Assembly (NCBI RefSeq): GCF_003668565.1
Contig: NZ_RCWJ01000002.1
Location: 124,001-188,000, forward strand
Source of the DNA: Mycetocola zhadangensis
Lineage (GTDB): Bacteria; Actinomycetota; Actinomycetes; Actinomycetales; Microbacteriaceae
Reading direction: 5' to 3'
Length of the DNA: 64,000 nt
Below the pieces are notes generated by a model, which worked only from the letters and a program-made list of their open reading frames with translations, was not told the DNA's origin and made no database searches. The stretch's first letter is position 1. Each line of letters starts with the position of its first letter. A program made the translations under genes and the position numbers. Below, one piece after another: positions 35,232-43,914 of the stretch.

Positions 35232-36179
35232 GTGTCTCCCGCACTTCGTAAACGATCAATTCGCCGCCCACTGCTTGCCGTGGTTGCTCACCGCATTGAG
35301 CAACACACGACAAAGCACGCGCCTCCTCCACTGTCACACAGAGTTCACATCGGGGACGCGATTGCGCATCTTCGAGTCGAGCTCAATGAGTCGAAACGTA
35401 GTTCGCGGGTGGACATCGCCGCGGCCGTCTATCGCACCATGACGGCTGCAAATGACCTCATCCGAGCGCTGACCTACCTATCGGCGGAACTCGGACTAGA
35501 TGAAGATGGAATATTCCGCGACAGCAGCCACCGAGAGTACGGTGACTTCGAGCTGTACAACAAGCGGGTCGACGCGCGTACGCCATACCTACTAAAAAGG
35601 AACGGAAGCGAAGACACCGACGGCTACAGCACATGGATGTGCCCTGCAGGCAGCCGCAACCCGACCCTCACTTGCGACATCAAAACCAACATGGGAGTCA
35701 ACGACCCAGCTTCTCCCTACAACATCGGCAGAAGGAAGAGCCTGATGCCGGTCATAAATATGCCCCGACAGCTAAAGGGCAACTCCATCTGCACGAACAA
35801 GACATCGGTGAAATTTCCGCCGAAGGCCGGAGCGAAATACTTTCAGCACCTTCAGTACGGCACAGAGGATTGGCGAGCCATGTATTCAACCGCACGGAAC
35901 ACCATTGAAGGGTTTAACGCCTTCGTGAAGGACCCCGGCCGCGAAGCGCTCGACGCTGCAGCCCGACGGCGACTCCGCGGCGTGACCGTACAGTACTTTC
36001 TGACAACACTTCTCGTCGCCGCCGCCAACCTCCGGAAAATCAGCACCTTCCTCGACGGTATCAATTCCGCGATAACGCCAGAGAAGAAGGTCCAAAAGCG
36101 CGCCCGGCGACGTGAACTTACCCCGTTATCTCCCTGGGCAACCGCTCCTCGCACGAAGGCCAAGGCACCACCGGGCTAA
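35232..36179 (+). CDS. Transposase-like protein, probably 5'-truncated
   Basis: A 315-residue basic protein whose second half resembles the C-terminal part of actinobacterial transposase-like proteins: KTSVKFPPKAGAKYFQHLQYG, DWRAMYSTARNTIEGFNAFV, RRLRGVTVQYFLTTLLVAAANLRKI, with scattered cysteines before (WMCPAGSRNP, LTCDIKT, SICTNKT). No complete DDE triad can be assigned. The N-terminal 40 residues have no homology that I recognise and no ribosome-binding site, so the true start is doubtful and the gene is probably a remnant. Its last codons coincide with the direct repeat shared with 26581-26616. Confidence 0.55.
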   Translation: MSPALRKRSIRRPLLAVVAHRIEQHTTKHAPPPLSHRVHIGDAIAHLRVELNESKRSSRVDIAAAVYRTMTAANDLIRALTYLSAELGLDEDGIFRDSSHREYGDFELYNKRVDARTPYLLKRNGSEDTDGYSTWMCPAGSRNPTLTCDIKTNMGVNDPASPYNIGRRKSLMPVINMPRQLKGNSICTNKTSVKFPPKAGAKYFQHLQYGTEDWRAMYSTARNTIEGFNAFVKDPGREALDAAARRRLRGVTVQYFLTTLLVAAANLRKISTFLDGINSAITPEKKVQKRARRRELTPLSPWATAPRTKAKAPPG

Positions 36180-36185
36180 CGTTCA
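36150..36185 (+). repeat. Direct repeat, right copy (island boundary candidate)
   Basis: 34 of 36 bases are identical to 26581-26616. It covers the 3' end of the transposase-like gene and five bases beyond. It lies 235 bp from a tRNA-Leu gene, a common neighbourhood for integrated elements. Confidence 0.65.
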
Positions 36186-36335
36186 GCCGGCGTCTCAAAT
36201 CTCATAGCTCGCCTCGAGCCCTTCACCTTTTATACGGACTAATCGTCGCGCCAATATCCCCGTCCTCGGGTCATGCTGATGAGCGTGACGTCCCGGACGA
36301 CGCGAAACGGGCTACAAAGAGCCGCTAACAAACAC

Positions 36336-36365
36336 AAAAGGCCACCGAAATTCGGTGGCCTTTTT
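36336..36365. terminator. Bidirectional terminator next to tRNA-Leu
   Basis: The stem AAAAGGCCACCG/CGGTGGCCTTTT with a 5-nt loop is followed by T-runs on both strands. It terminates the minus-strand tRNA-Leu transcript and probably the plus-strand transposase-like transcript. Confidence 0.85.
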
Positions 36366-36418
36366 GCTTTTCCAGAGTTTCCTGAACTAACCGATCAAGA
36401 AAGCTGAACTACCCACTG

Positions 36419-36502
36419 TGCGCGAGGGGGGACTTGAACCCCCACGCCCTTTCGAGCACTGGCACCTGAAGCCAGCGCGTCTGCCAATTCCGCCACTCGC
36501 GC
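36419..36502 (-). tRNA. tRNA-Leu (anticodon CAG)
   Basis: The 84-nt minus-strand sequence folds as a class II tRNA. The acceptor is GCGCGAG/CTCGCGC with discriminator A, the D-arm is GGCGGAATTGGCAGAC, the anticodon stem is CTGGC/GCCAG with loop TTCAGGT, there is a long variable arm, and the T-arm carries GGTTCAAGTCC. tRNA-Leu at this position next to fhaA is conserved in actinobacteria. Confidence 0.95.
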
Positions 36503-36707
36503 AGTGTTGCGACACGCGTGCGTGTCAACTCAGCGAGATTAGCATGGCGCGAGCCCATTCGCCATTCGAGAGCTACCCACTCTTGAGCAAACGAACGGAA
36601 AAACGGCGCGATTCCGCGCTTCACAGGCGTCTCCTCACCCTTTTGAGTGTCACTCACAGCCCCGCCTACTAACATGTGCATAGCCATTTGACGCGATCGG
36701 GAGACCT

Positions 36708-37454
36708 GTGGGCATTCTGGACAACTTCGAGAAGGGTCTCGAACGTGCCGTAAACGGTGCGTTCGCCAAGACCTTCCGTTCGGGGCTGCAACCGGTCGAA
36801 ATCACCTCGGCTCTCAAACGCGAAGTCGACACGAAAGCGGCTGTCGTCAGCCGCGAGCGAATCCTCGCCCCCAATCAGTTCGTAGTACACATGTCGGCGT
36901 CCGACCACGAACGGATGTCAGCCATCGGGCCGGCCCTCATCGACGAGATCACCGGAGTTCTTCAGAAGCACGCGAAAAACCAGGGTTATTCGTTTGCCGG
37001 AGGAATCAGCATCCGTCTGAAACAGGATTCGTCACTCAGTGACGGGATGCTGTCGGTTGACTCGGTCAACGTCAAGGGACAGGTGTCCTGGACACCGGTT
37101 CTCGACATCGGTGGCAAACGCCACCCGCTGACCAAAAGCCGCACGATCATTGGTCGGGGCAGCGACGCAGACATCACCGTCGACGACTCAGGCACGAGCC
37201 GCAAGCACGTCGAAATCCTCTGGGATGGCGAGCGCGCACAGGCCCGCGACCTGGGTTCGACGAACGGTTCGACACTCAACGGTCAGGCCTTCAGCCAAGC
37301 GGCCCTTGACCCCGATTCGGTCGTACAGATCGGTCGGACGCGTATTGTATTCCGAGTGTTGGCACAGGCTACGACCCGAAACTCTCCGGCGGAACCCGAT
37401 GATTCGACCCGCGCTTACGAAGCCGGCGACGGATTTTGGGGGCCCGCCCGGTGA
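36708..37454 (+). CDS. fhaA: FHA protein FhaA (DUF3662 + FHA)
   Basis: A 248-residue cytoplasmic protein. The N-terminal 120 residues are the DUF3662 domain (MGILDNFEKGLERAVNGAF, VEITSALKREVD). The C-terminal FHA domain contains IIGRGSDADITVDDSGTSRKHVEI and DLGSTNGSTLNG, whose Arg, Ser, His and Asn bind phosphothreonine. In mycobacteria FhaA binds PknB-phosphorylated partners and modulates peptidoglycan synthesis and MurJ. The GTG start has GGGAG upstream. It overlaps fhaB by 4 bp, so it leads the kinase operon. Confidence 0.93.
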   Translation: MGILDNFEKGLERAVNGAFAKTFRSGLQPVEITSALKREVDTKAAVVSRERILAPNQFVVHMSASDHERMSAIGPALIDEITGVLQKHAKNQGYSFAGGISIRLKQDSSLSDGMLSVDSVNVKGQVSWTPVLDIGGKRHPLTKSRTIIGRGSDADITVDDSGTSRKHVEILWDGERAQARDLGSTNGSTLNGQAFSQAALDPDSVVQIGRTRIVFRVLAQATTRNSPAEPDDSTRAYEAGDGFWGPAR

Positions 37455-37996
37455 GTGAACTCACTCTGCTGGTCCTTCGGATCGGCTTCCTCCTTTTGCT
37501 GTGGTTCTTTGTCTTCGCCATCGTCTATGCGTTGCGCTCTGACCTCTTCGGTCAATCGACCCGCAAGACCCCTGCTGCCGCCGCTGCAGCAACGCCATCG
37601 GCGCCCAACGCGGCGCCGCGCGCTCCGATCGTTCCGCCGCACGCCGCCGCTCCACCGCCCTCGCTCCCTGTGCCACCGCGCAAGCACGAGAAGGCGACGA
37701 TCCACAACGTCAGCCGTCTCGTCATCACGGCCGGTCCTAAGGAAGGCCTCGAGGTCTCACTCGGCCGCGACCCGCTGACCATCGGTCGTGCCCCAGACTC
37801 CGGCCTCGTCATCCGCGACGACTACACCTCGACCCACCACGCCAAGCTCCTGCTGTGGAACGAGGAGTGGATGGTTCAGGACCTGGACTCCACCAACGGC
37901 ACCTTCCTCGGCGGCAAGCGCATCAGTTCACCAACGCAGATCACACTCGGCACCCCGATCAAAGTCGGCGCGACCAGTTTCGAACTGCGGCGGTAG
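37451..37996 (+). CDS. fhaB: FHA protein FhaB (FipA-like)
   Basis: A 181-residue protein with an N-terminal membrane span (LTLLVLRIGFLLLLWFFVFA), a 60-residue Ala/Pro-rich linker and a C-terminal FHA domain (LTIGRAPDSGLVIRDDYTSTHHAKL, DLDSTNGTFLGG). Homologues (FipA) link Ser/Thr kinase signalling to the divisome. The GTG start lies in a GTGA overlap with fhaA; upstream in-frame codons lie inside fhaA. The gap to pstP is 3 bp. Confidence 0.92.
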   Translation: MSELTLLVLRIGFLLLLWFFVFAIVYALRSDLFGQSTRKTPAAAAAATPSAPNAAPRAPIVPPHAAAPPPSLPVPPRKHEKATIHNVSRLVITAGPKEGLEVSLGRDPLTIGRAPDSGLVIRDDYTSTHHAKLLLWNEEWMVQDLDSTNGTFLGGKRISSPTQITLGTPIKVGATSFELRR

Positions 37997-37999
37997 GCG

Positions 38000-39262
38000 A
38001 TGACGAAGGCGGGCGACTCCGCGGCCCTCTCCCATGTCGGGAAGATTCGGTCCAACAATCAGGACTCCGGCTACGCCGGTTCGCACCTGTTTATTGTTGC
38101 CGACGGCATGGGTGGGCACGCAGGCGGCGACGTGGCATCCGCTATTGCACTGAAAAGAATTATTGAAGCGGATGCTGTTTACACCAGCGCGCAAGACGCC
38201 GAAGCGGCCCTGCAATCCGCGATTATCGCCGCAAACAACGAGCTCGCTGATGCCGTGTTCGAGCACCCGGAGCTCGGCGGAATGGGAACAACGGTCGACG
38301 CGATCGCCGCGGTCGGTAACGAGATCGCCATTGCGCACATCGGCGATTCACGCATCTACCTGCTCCGTGACGGCGAACTGAGCCAGATCACCACAGACCA
38401 CACCTTCGTGCAGCGACTCGTTGACTCGGGCCGCATCACCGAGGAAGAAGCCATGGTCCACCCCCGCCGCTCGGTGCTGATGCGCGTGCTCGGCGACGTC
38501 GACTCGAATCCCGAGATCGACACCATGGTGATGGGAACCCACCCGGGCGACCGATGGCTGCTCTGCTCCGACGGGCTGTCAGGTGTCGTCGACAAGGATG
38601 CCATCGAGGCCACCCTCGCCCAGGAACTGCCGGCGCGGCAGGTGGGCGAGCAGCTCGTCCGCAAAGCGCTCGACGGTGGCGCACCAGACAACGTCACGGT
38701 CGTCATCTACGACGTCGGTGTTGAGCGGTCGGCGAACGCTCAGACCCCGGTTATCGTCGGGTCAGCATCTCGCCCGCTCGCCTATCAGAACGAAGCGCCG
38801 AAGCGATCGGGCCTGCTGCCGTCACTGCGCCTGCACTCGGCACGCCCGAACCCGCTCGCCTCGAGCCACTTCGAACCGGCGTCTGAGGATTACCTCGACG
38901 AGCTCATCGAAGAAGATGCCCGCCGCGCGCGCCGCCGGCGGCTGACCTGGCTGGTCGGAACCATCGCGCTCGTGCTCGCGCTGCTTCTCGCCGGGCTCCT
39001 CGGCTACGCCTGGACGCAGTCGCGTTACTTCGTCGGAGAAGACAGCAACACAGTTGTCATCTACCAGGGCATCCAGCAGGACATCGGACCGTTCAGCCTG
39101 TCGCATGAGTTCAAGGACACCGGCATTCCCGTGTCTCTCCTCTCTACCTATGACCGCCAGCAGGTGGAGCAAACCCTCAGCGCCTCATCGCTCGAGGAAG
39201 CTGAAGAGATCGTGTCGCGGTTGAGAACGACAACGTCCAAGGAAGGAGAGGGAGGCGAATGA
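38000..39262 (+). CDS. pstP: PP2C Ser/Thr phosphatase PstP
   Basis: A 420-residue membrane-anchored PP2C phosphatase. The N-terminal 235 residues hold the metal-binding motifs VADGMGGHAGGD, IGDSRIYLLRDG, LLCSDGLSGVV and GAPDNVTVVIYD. After a 90-residue linker there is one membrane span (LTWLVGTIALVLALLLAGLLG) and a 75-residue extracellular tail. It reverses phosphorylation by the PknA/PknB kinases encoded downstream. The stop overlaps the rodA start as ATGA. Confidence 0.94.
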   Translation: MTKAGDSAALSHVGKIRSNNQDSGYAGSHLFIVADGMGGHAGGDVASAIALKRIIEADAVYTSAQDAEAALQSAIIAANNELADAVFEHPELGGMGTTVDAIAAVGNEIAIAHIGDSRIYLLRDGELSQITTDHTFVQRLVDSGRITEEEAMVHPRRSVLMRVLGDVDSNPEIDTMVMGTHPGDRWLLCSDGLSGVVDKDAIEATLAQELPARQVGEQLVRKALDGGAPDNVTVVIYDVGVERSANAQTPVIVGSASRPLAYQNEAPKRSGLLPSLRLHSARPNPLASSHFEPASEDYLDELIEEDARRARRRRLTWLVGTIALVLALLLAGLLGYAWTQSRYFVGEDSNTVVIYQGIQQDIGPFSLSHEFKDTGIPVSLLSTYDRQQVEQTLSASSLEEAEEIVSRLRTTTSKEGEGGE

Positions 39263-40680
39263 CGAACACCACCAACCCGACGGCCGCAACGGTCAAGCCC
39301 TCCTTCGCTCCCGACACCGGCGTGCTGCGCACCATGCGCAAACTGCATTTGCCCCAGAAGCTTCGCAACCGCGAACTGGCCCTCCTGCTCTTCGCCTGCG
39401 CCATTAACTCGGTCGCCATCCTCCTTGTCCAGCTCGGCGCAACCGGAGCGATCGACCTCAATCTCCTTTACCTCGGCGCCGGTTTGTCTGTGCTCGTCAT
39501 CGGGCTGCACATCTGCCTGAGGTACGTGGCGCCGCGAGCCGACCCGCTCCTCCTGCCCATCGCCACCGTGCTCAACGGCCTCGGCATCGCCATGATCTAC
39601 CGGATCGACCTGGCCAAGAGCCTCTCCGGCTGGGCCGCGGCGTCCACGCGACAGATCACCTGGTCAGCTGTCGCGATTCTCGCGGCCATCGTCGTGATCC
39701 TCGTCATTCGCAACTACCGCGTGCTCTTCCGCTACACCTACGTCTTCGGTGCGCTGGCCTTCGTCCTCCTGCTCCTGCCCCTGGTGCCCGGGCTCGGCCG
39801 CGAGGTCAGCGGCGCCCGTGTCTGGATCAGCCTCGGCGGTTTCGGCAGCTTCCAGCCCGGTGAGATCGCGAAGATCGCACTGGCTGTGTTCTTCGCCGGA
39901 TACCTCGTGCGCACCCGTGACAGCCTGTCGATGGTCGGCAAGAAGTTCCTCGGCGTTCGCTTCCCCCGGCTGCGCGACCTCGGCCCGATCCTCGTGGTCT
40001 GGGCCCTGTCGATGCTCATCATCGTGTTCCAGCACGACATGGGGACAGCGCTGCTCTACTTCGGCCTGTTCACGGTCATGCTCTACATTGCAACTGGGCG
40101 CCTCAGTTGGATCCTCATCGGATTCGGCCTCTTCGGCACCGGCGCCTTCTTCGCGGCGCAAACGCTTACCTACGTGCAGGGACGTTTTCAGAACTGGCTG
40201 GATGCTTTCAGCCCGGCTGTCTACGACGCCACCGGCGGGAGCTACCAACTCGTTCAGGGAATCTTCGGGCTTGCCCAGGGTGGGCTGATTGGCACAGGAC
40301 TCGGACAGGGACGCCCCCAGCTCACGCCCCTGTCCCAGAGCGACTACATCATCGCGAGCCTCGGCGAGGAGCTCGGCCTGGCCGGCCTGTTCGCGATTCT
40401 CGGACTGTATTTGCTGTTCGTCTCGCGCGGCCTTCGCATTGGATTCGCCGGACAGGATGACTTTGGCAAGCTCTTCGCGATCGGCCTGGCGTTCACCGTC
40501 GCGCTGCAGGTGTTCATCATGGTCGGTGGAGTCACCCGGGTCATCCCGCTCACCGGTTTGACCACCCCGTTCCTGGCTGCCGGCGGTTCATCACTCGTGG
40601 CTAACTGGATCATCGTCGCCCTGCTCCTCCGAGTGAGTGACAGTGTGAAAACCGGGCCAGCATCGGAGGTGTCAGCGTGA
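39259..40680 (+). CDS. rodA: SEDS peptidoglycan glycosyltransferase RodA/FtsW
   Basis: A 473-residue polytopic (about 12 spans) SEDS protein that polymerises lipid II with its cognate class B PBP, encoded next. Family landmarks are VSGARVWISLGGFGSFQPGEIAKIAL, QHDMGTALLYFGLF, the extracellular QLVQGIFGLAQGGLIGTGLGQG, and SDYIIASLGEELGLAG. It starts in an ATGA overlap with pstP and ends in a GTGA overlap with pbpA, indicating coupled translation of the SEDS-PBP pair. Confidence 0.95.
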   Translation: MTNTTNPTAATVKPSFAPDTGVLRTMRKLHLPQKLRNRELALLLFACAINSVAILLVQLGATGAIDLNLLYLGAGLSVLVIGLHICLRYVAPRADPLLLPIATVLNGLGIAMIYRIDLAKSLSGWAAASTRQITWSAVAILAAIVVILVIRNYRVLFRYTYVFGALAFVLLLLPLVPGLGREVSGARVWISLGGFGSFQPGEIAKIALAVFFAGYLVRTRDSLSMVGKKFLGVRFPRLRDLGPILVVWALSMLIIVFQHDMGTALLYFGLFTVMLYIATGRLSWILIGFGLFGTGAFFAAQTLTYVQGRFQNWLDAFSPAVYDATGGSYQLVQGIFGLAQGGLIGTGLGQGRPQLTPLSQSDYIIASLGEELGLAGLFAILGLYLLFVSRGLRIGFAGQDDFGKLFAIGLAFTVALQVFIMVGGVTRVIPLTGLTTPFLAAGGSSLVANWIIVALLLRVSDSVKTGPASEVSA

Positions 40681-42131
40681 ACCGAGAACTCAGACGGGTG
40701 AGCATCGTGGTGCTCGCGATGTTCGCAGCCCTGTTCCTCTCCACCACAGTCATCCAGGTGGCGCAGGCCGACGCGCTTCGCCTCGACTCGCGGAACACCC
40801 GTGCCCTCTACGACAGCTACGACACCGAGCGGGGGCCCATCCTCGCCGGAGGAACGGTCATCGCCCAGTCGGTCCCAACCGGTGACCAGTACGCGTTCCA
40901 GCGGCAATACCCGCAGGGCGAGTTGTACGCACCCGTCACCGGCTACTTCAACCCGACTCAGGGTTCGGCTGGCATCGAGCGGTACATGAACGACTACCTC
41001 TCCGGCACCTCGAACTCCCAGTTCCTGGACACCATAAACCGCATCATTGCCGGCCAGGCCCCCAAGGGCGCTGCCGTTGAAGTGACCATCGACCCGGTGG
41101 TCCAGCAGGTCGCGTTCGACGCGCTCGGTGATCGCCAGGGCGGTGTCGTCGCCATCGAGCCGTCGACCGGCCGCATCCTCGCCATGGTGAGCACACCCAC
41201 CTACGACCCGAATGTGCTGGCAAGCCACGACTCGCAGGCGGTCATCGACGAATACAAGGCGCTTCAGGCGGATGACCTCAAGCCGCTGTCCAACCGCGCA
41301 ACGAGCGGAGACATGAACCCGCCGGGTTCCTCCTTCAAGATCATCGTCGCCGCCGCTGCCCTCGCGAGCGGGAAGTACACAGCAGACAGTGAGTTCCCCA
41401 ACCCGGTCAGCCTCCAGCTCCCTGGAAGCAGTTCCGAGGTCTTTAACTGGACCCGTGCCGCCTGCGGCCCCGGCGAAACTGTCACTCTTCGCGAAGCACT
41501 CCGCCAGAGCTGCAACGTTCCGATGGCCGAGCTCGCGATCCAGCTCGGCGACGACGCCATCCGCGAGCAGGCAGAGAAGTTCGGCTTCAACTCGGAGGTC
41601 TCAGTGCCATTCCCCGCTGGCAAAAGCATCTACCCGTCAGGTCTCGACGACGCCAAAACCGGTCTGACCGGTTTCGGACAGTACGAGGTGCGCACGACAC
41701 CGCTGCAGATGGCGATGACATCAGCAGCCATCGGCAACGACGGCGAACTGATGGCTCCCACCCTGGTCGATAGGGTGACCGGCCGAAACCTTGAGGTCCT
41801 CTCGAGCTTCGAGCCGGAAGTCATGGCGGAAACTCTCGATGAGGAGAGCTGCGTCGAGCTGACCCAAATGATGGTCAACAGTGTCTCAGACGGGCAATCC
41901 AACGGTGCAAGAATAGAGGGGGTCGATGTGGCTGGAAAGACCGGAACAGCGCAGAACGGCACGGACGAACCATACTCACTGTGGTTCACTGGTTTTGCGC
42001 CAGCGGAGAACCCGGAAGTCGCGGTCGCGGTCGTCGTCGAAAATGATGGAAACCTTGGGCATCACAGCTCGGGCAACATCGTGGCCGCTCCCATAGCCAA
42101 GAAAGTCATAGAGGCGGTGCTGAACAAATGA
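40677..42131 (+). CDS. pbpA: Class B penicillin-binding protein PbpA
   Basis: A 484-residue D,D-transpeptidase with one N-terminal membrane anchor (VSIVVLAMFAALFLSTTVIQ). The active-site triad is complete: SxxK in PPGSSFKI, SxN in RQSCNVPMAE, KTG in VAGKTGTAQNG. It crosslinks peptidoglycan made by the RodA partner just upstream. The start overlaps rodA as GTGA, and the stop overlaps the pknA start as ATGA. Confidence 0.95.
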   Translation: MNRELRRVSIVVLAMFAALFLSTTVIQVAQADALRLDSRNTRALYDSYDTERGPILAGGTVIAQSVPTGDQYAFQRQYPQGELYAPVTGYFNPTQGSAGIERYMNDYLSGTSNSQFLDTINRIIAGQAPKGAAVEVTIDPVVQQVAFDALGDRQGGVVAIEPSTGRILAMVSTPTYDPNVLASHDSQAVIDEYKALQADDLKPLSNRATSGDMNPPGSSFKIIVAAAALASGKYTADSEFPNPVSLQLPGSSSEVFNWTRAACGPGETVTLREALRQSCNVPMAELAIQLGDDAIREQAEKFGFNSEVSVPFPAGKSIYPSGLDDAKTGLTGFGQYEVRTTPLQMAMTSAAIGNDGELMAPTLVDRVTGRNLEVLSSFEPEVMAETLDEESCVELTQMMVNSVSDGQSNGARIEGVDVAGKTGTAQNGTDEPYSLWFTGFAPAENPEVAVAVVVENDGNLGHHSSGNIVAAPIAKKVIEAVLNK

Positions 42132-43855
42132 GACCCACAGCTGGGGTCACCTTCGGGGGGCGCTACGAGCTCGAGTCCCGTATTGCCATCGGTGGCATGG
42201 GTGAAGTGTGGAATGCCACAGACCTCGTCATCGGACGCAGTGTTGCCATCAAGATCCTCAAGGACGAGTACCTGGGCGATCCGAACTTCCTCGAACGGTT
42301 CCGAACCGAGGCGCGTCACGCCGCCCTTGTAAACCACGAGGGCATCGCCAACGTCTTCGACTACGGCGAAGAAGAAGGCAGTGCATTCCTCGTCATGGAA
42401 CTCGTTCCTGGCGAAGCGCTGTCCACCATGCTCGAACGCGAACACGTGCTGTCGACCGACAAGGTCCTCGACTTCACCGCCCAGACCGCCGCCGCTCTTC
42501 AGGCTGCCCACGCGGCCGGGCTCGTTCACCGCGACATCAAGCCGGGAAACCTGCTCATCACGCCAGACGGTCGGGTCAAAATCACCGACTTCGGAATCGC
42601 CCGCATCGCGGACCAGGTTCCGCTGACGGCAACCGGACAGGTCATGGGCACCGTCCAGTACCTCTCGCCGGAGCAGGCCTCAGGTCACGCCGCGTCGCCG
42701 ACCACCGACATCTACTCCCTCGGCATCGTTGCGTACGAGTGCCTCGCAGGTAAGCGCCCGTTCACCGGTGAGTCGCAGGTCGCGATCGCCATGGCGCAGA
42801 TCAATGAGACTCCACCACCACTCCCCGTGACGGTGTCCGAGCCTGTTCGCAACTTCGTGCTTTCGATGATCGCGAAGAACCCCGCTGATCGTCCGGCATC
42901 CGCTGCCCACGTAGCCCGTGCGGCGCAGGCACTGCGTCGTGGTGACGTCTCGGCGGCCACTGTGGCCGTCCCCGCCGTCGCTGGAGACCTGCCGACAGCG
43001 GCAACCACTCTTCTCGGCGCGAACTCGGATGCTGAAACAACACTGCTCGGGACGTCGAGCCTCGACTCAACCGAGGTCACGACCTCGACAGCCGAGGTCC
43101 CGGTCACTGAGAAGAAGAAGCGAAGCCCGTGGACCTGGCCGCTCATCGCTCTCATCGCCATCCTTGCCGTGGTCCTCACTGGCACGGTGATCGCTCTCGT
43201 CAATCAGAATGGCAACGAGCCTCCGGTCGAGACCACGTCGAGCGCACCAACACGAGCGACTCCTCCCCCGTCAGAGACACCGACGCCTGAACCGACGTCG
43301 AACCTGATTTCGGTCAGCCAGGGTGATTTCGTCGGTCTCTCTTACGATGAAGCCGCGGCAAAACTTTCCTCGCTCGGACTCGCGTCTGAACGGGTCGACG
43401 GGAACGCCGCGAGCTCGCAGGATGAGGTCGGAATCGTCTACGCGATCAACCCGGAGGGAAACCTCGAGAAGGGCCACATCGTCAAAGTCACCGTGTACAG
43501 CGCGATGGCGGAGATTCCGACACCAACCGCAACGCCGACCCTGTCTGGCGACGCGTGCACAGACACCAGCTGCACCACTCTCAAGCCAGGTGCAGAAGTC
43601 ACCGTCAACTGGGCCGCATTCACTCGTTGCCCGGCCGGAATGCAGCAGCTCGGCTACCGCATCACGGTCACAGGCGGAACGTCACAGGCCGCTGGCGGCG
43701 CAGTGCAGTCCAACACCGCCAAGGTCACCGTCGGCGCAACCGAAGGTCCGTTCAGCGTGACCTACAGTGCGTTCTGCGGCTCCGAAGAGACCGGCCAGTC
43801 ACCGGCAGCGAACGCGACTGTGCAGGCTGCGCCCGCAACGGAGCCAAGTAACTGA
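42128..43855 (+). CDS. pknA: Ser/Thr kinase PknA-like with extracellular PASTA and Ig-like tail
   Basis: A 575-residue receptor-type Hanks kinase. The kinase domain covers about residues 10-275: GGMGEVW, the catalytic lysine in VAIKILKDE, HRDIKPGN, DFGIAR, and SPEQ in the activation segment. A membrane span (WTWPLIALIAILAVVLTGTVIAL) lies near 340. Outside are one PASTA-like repeat (ISVSQGDFVGLSYDEAAAKL) and an unusual domain of about 105 residues with four cysteines (DACTDTSC, FTRCPAG, SAFCGSEE) and beta-strand-like repeats. Mycobacterial PknA lacks such a domain. It ends the overlapped part of the operon, and pknB follows after 59 bp. Confidence 0.92.
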   Translation: MRPTAGVTFGGRYELESRIAIGGMGEVWNATDLVIGRSVAIKILKDEYLGDPNFLERFRTEARHAALVNHEGIANVFDYGEEEGSAFLVMELVPGEALSTMLEREHVLSTDKVLDFTAQTAAALQAAHAAGLVHRDIKPGNLLITPDGRVKITDFGIARIADQVPLTATGQVMGTVQYLSPEQASGHAASPTTDIYSLGIVAYECLAGKRPFTGESQVAIAMAQINETPPPLPVTVSEPVRNFVLSMIAKNPADRPASAAHVARAAQALRRGDVSAATVAVPAVAGDLPTAATTLLGANSDAETTLLGTSSLDSTEVTTSTAEVPVTEKKKRSPWTWPLIALIAILAVVLTGTVIALVNQNGNEPPVETTSSAPTRATPPPSETPTPEPTSNLISVSQGDFVGLSYDEAAAKLSSLGLASERVDGNAASSQDEVGIVYAINPEGNLEKGHIVKVTVYSAMAEIPTPTATPTLSGDACTDTSCTTLKPGAEVTVNWAAFTRCPAGMQQLGYRITVTGGTSQAAGGAVQSNTAKVTVGATEGPFSVTYSAFCGSEETGQSPAANATVQAAPATEPSN

Positions 43856-43914
43856 CGCTTTTCCACCCGACTAAGCTGTACCCAGTGAAATGTGACTGCT
43901 GAAGGAGTTCATGA

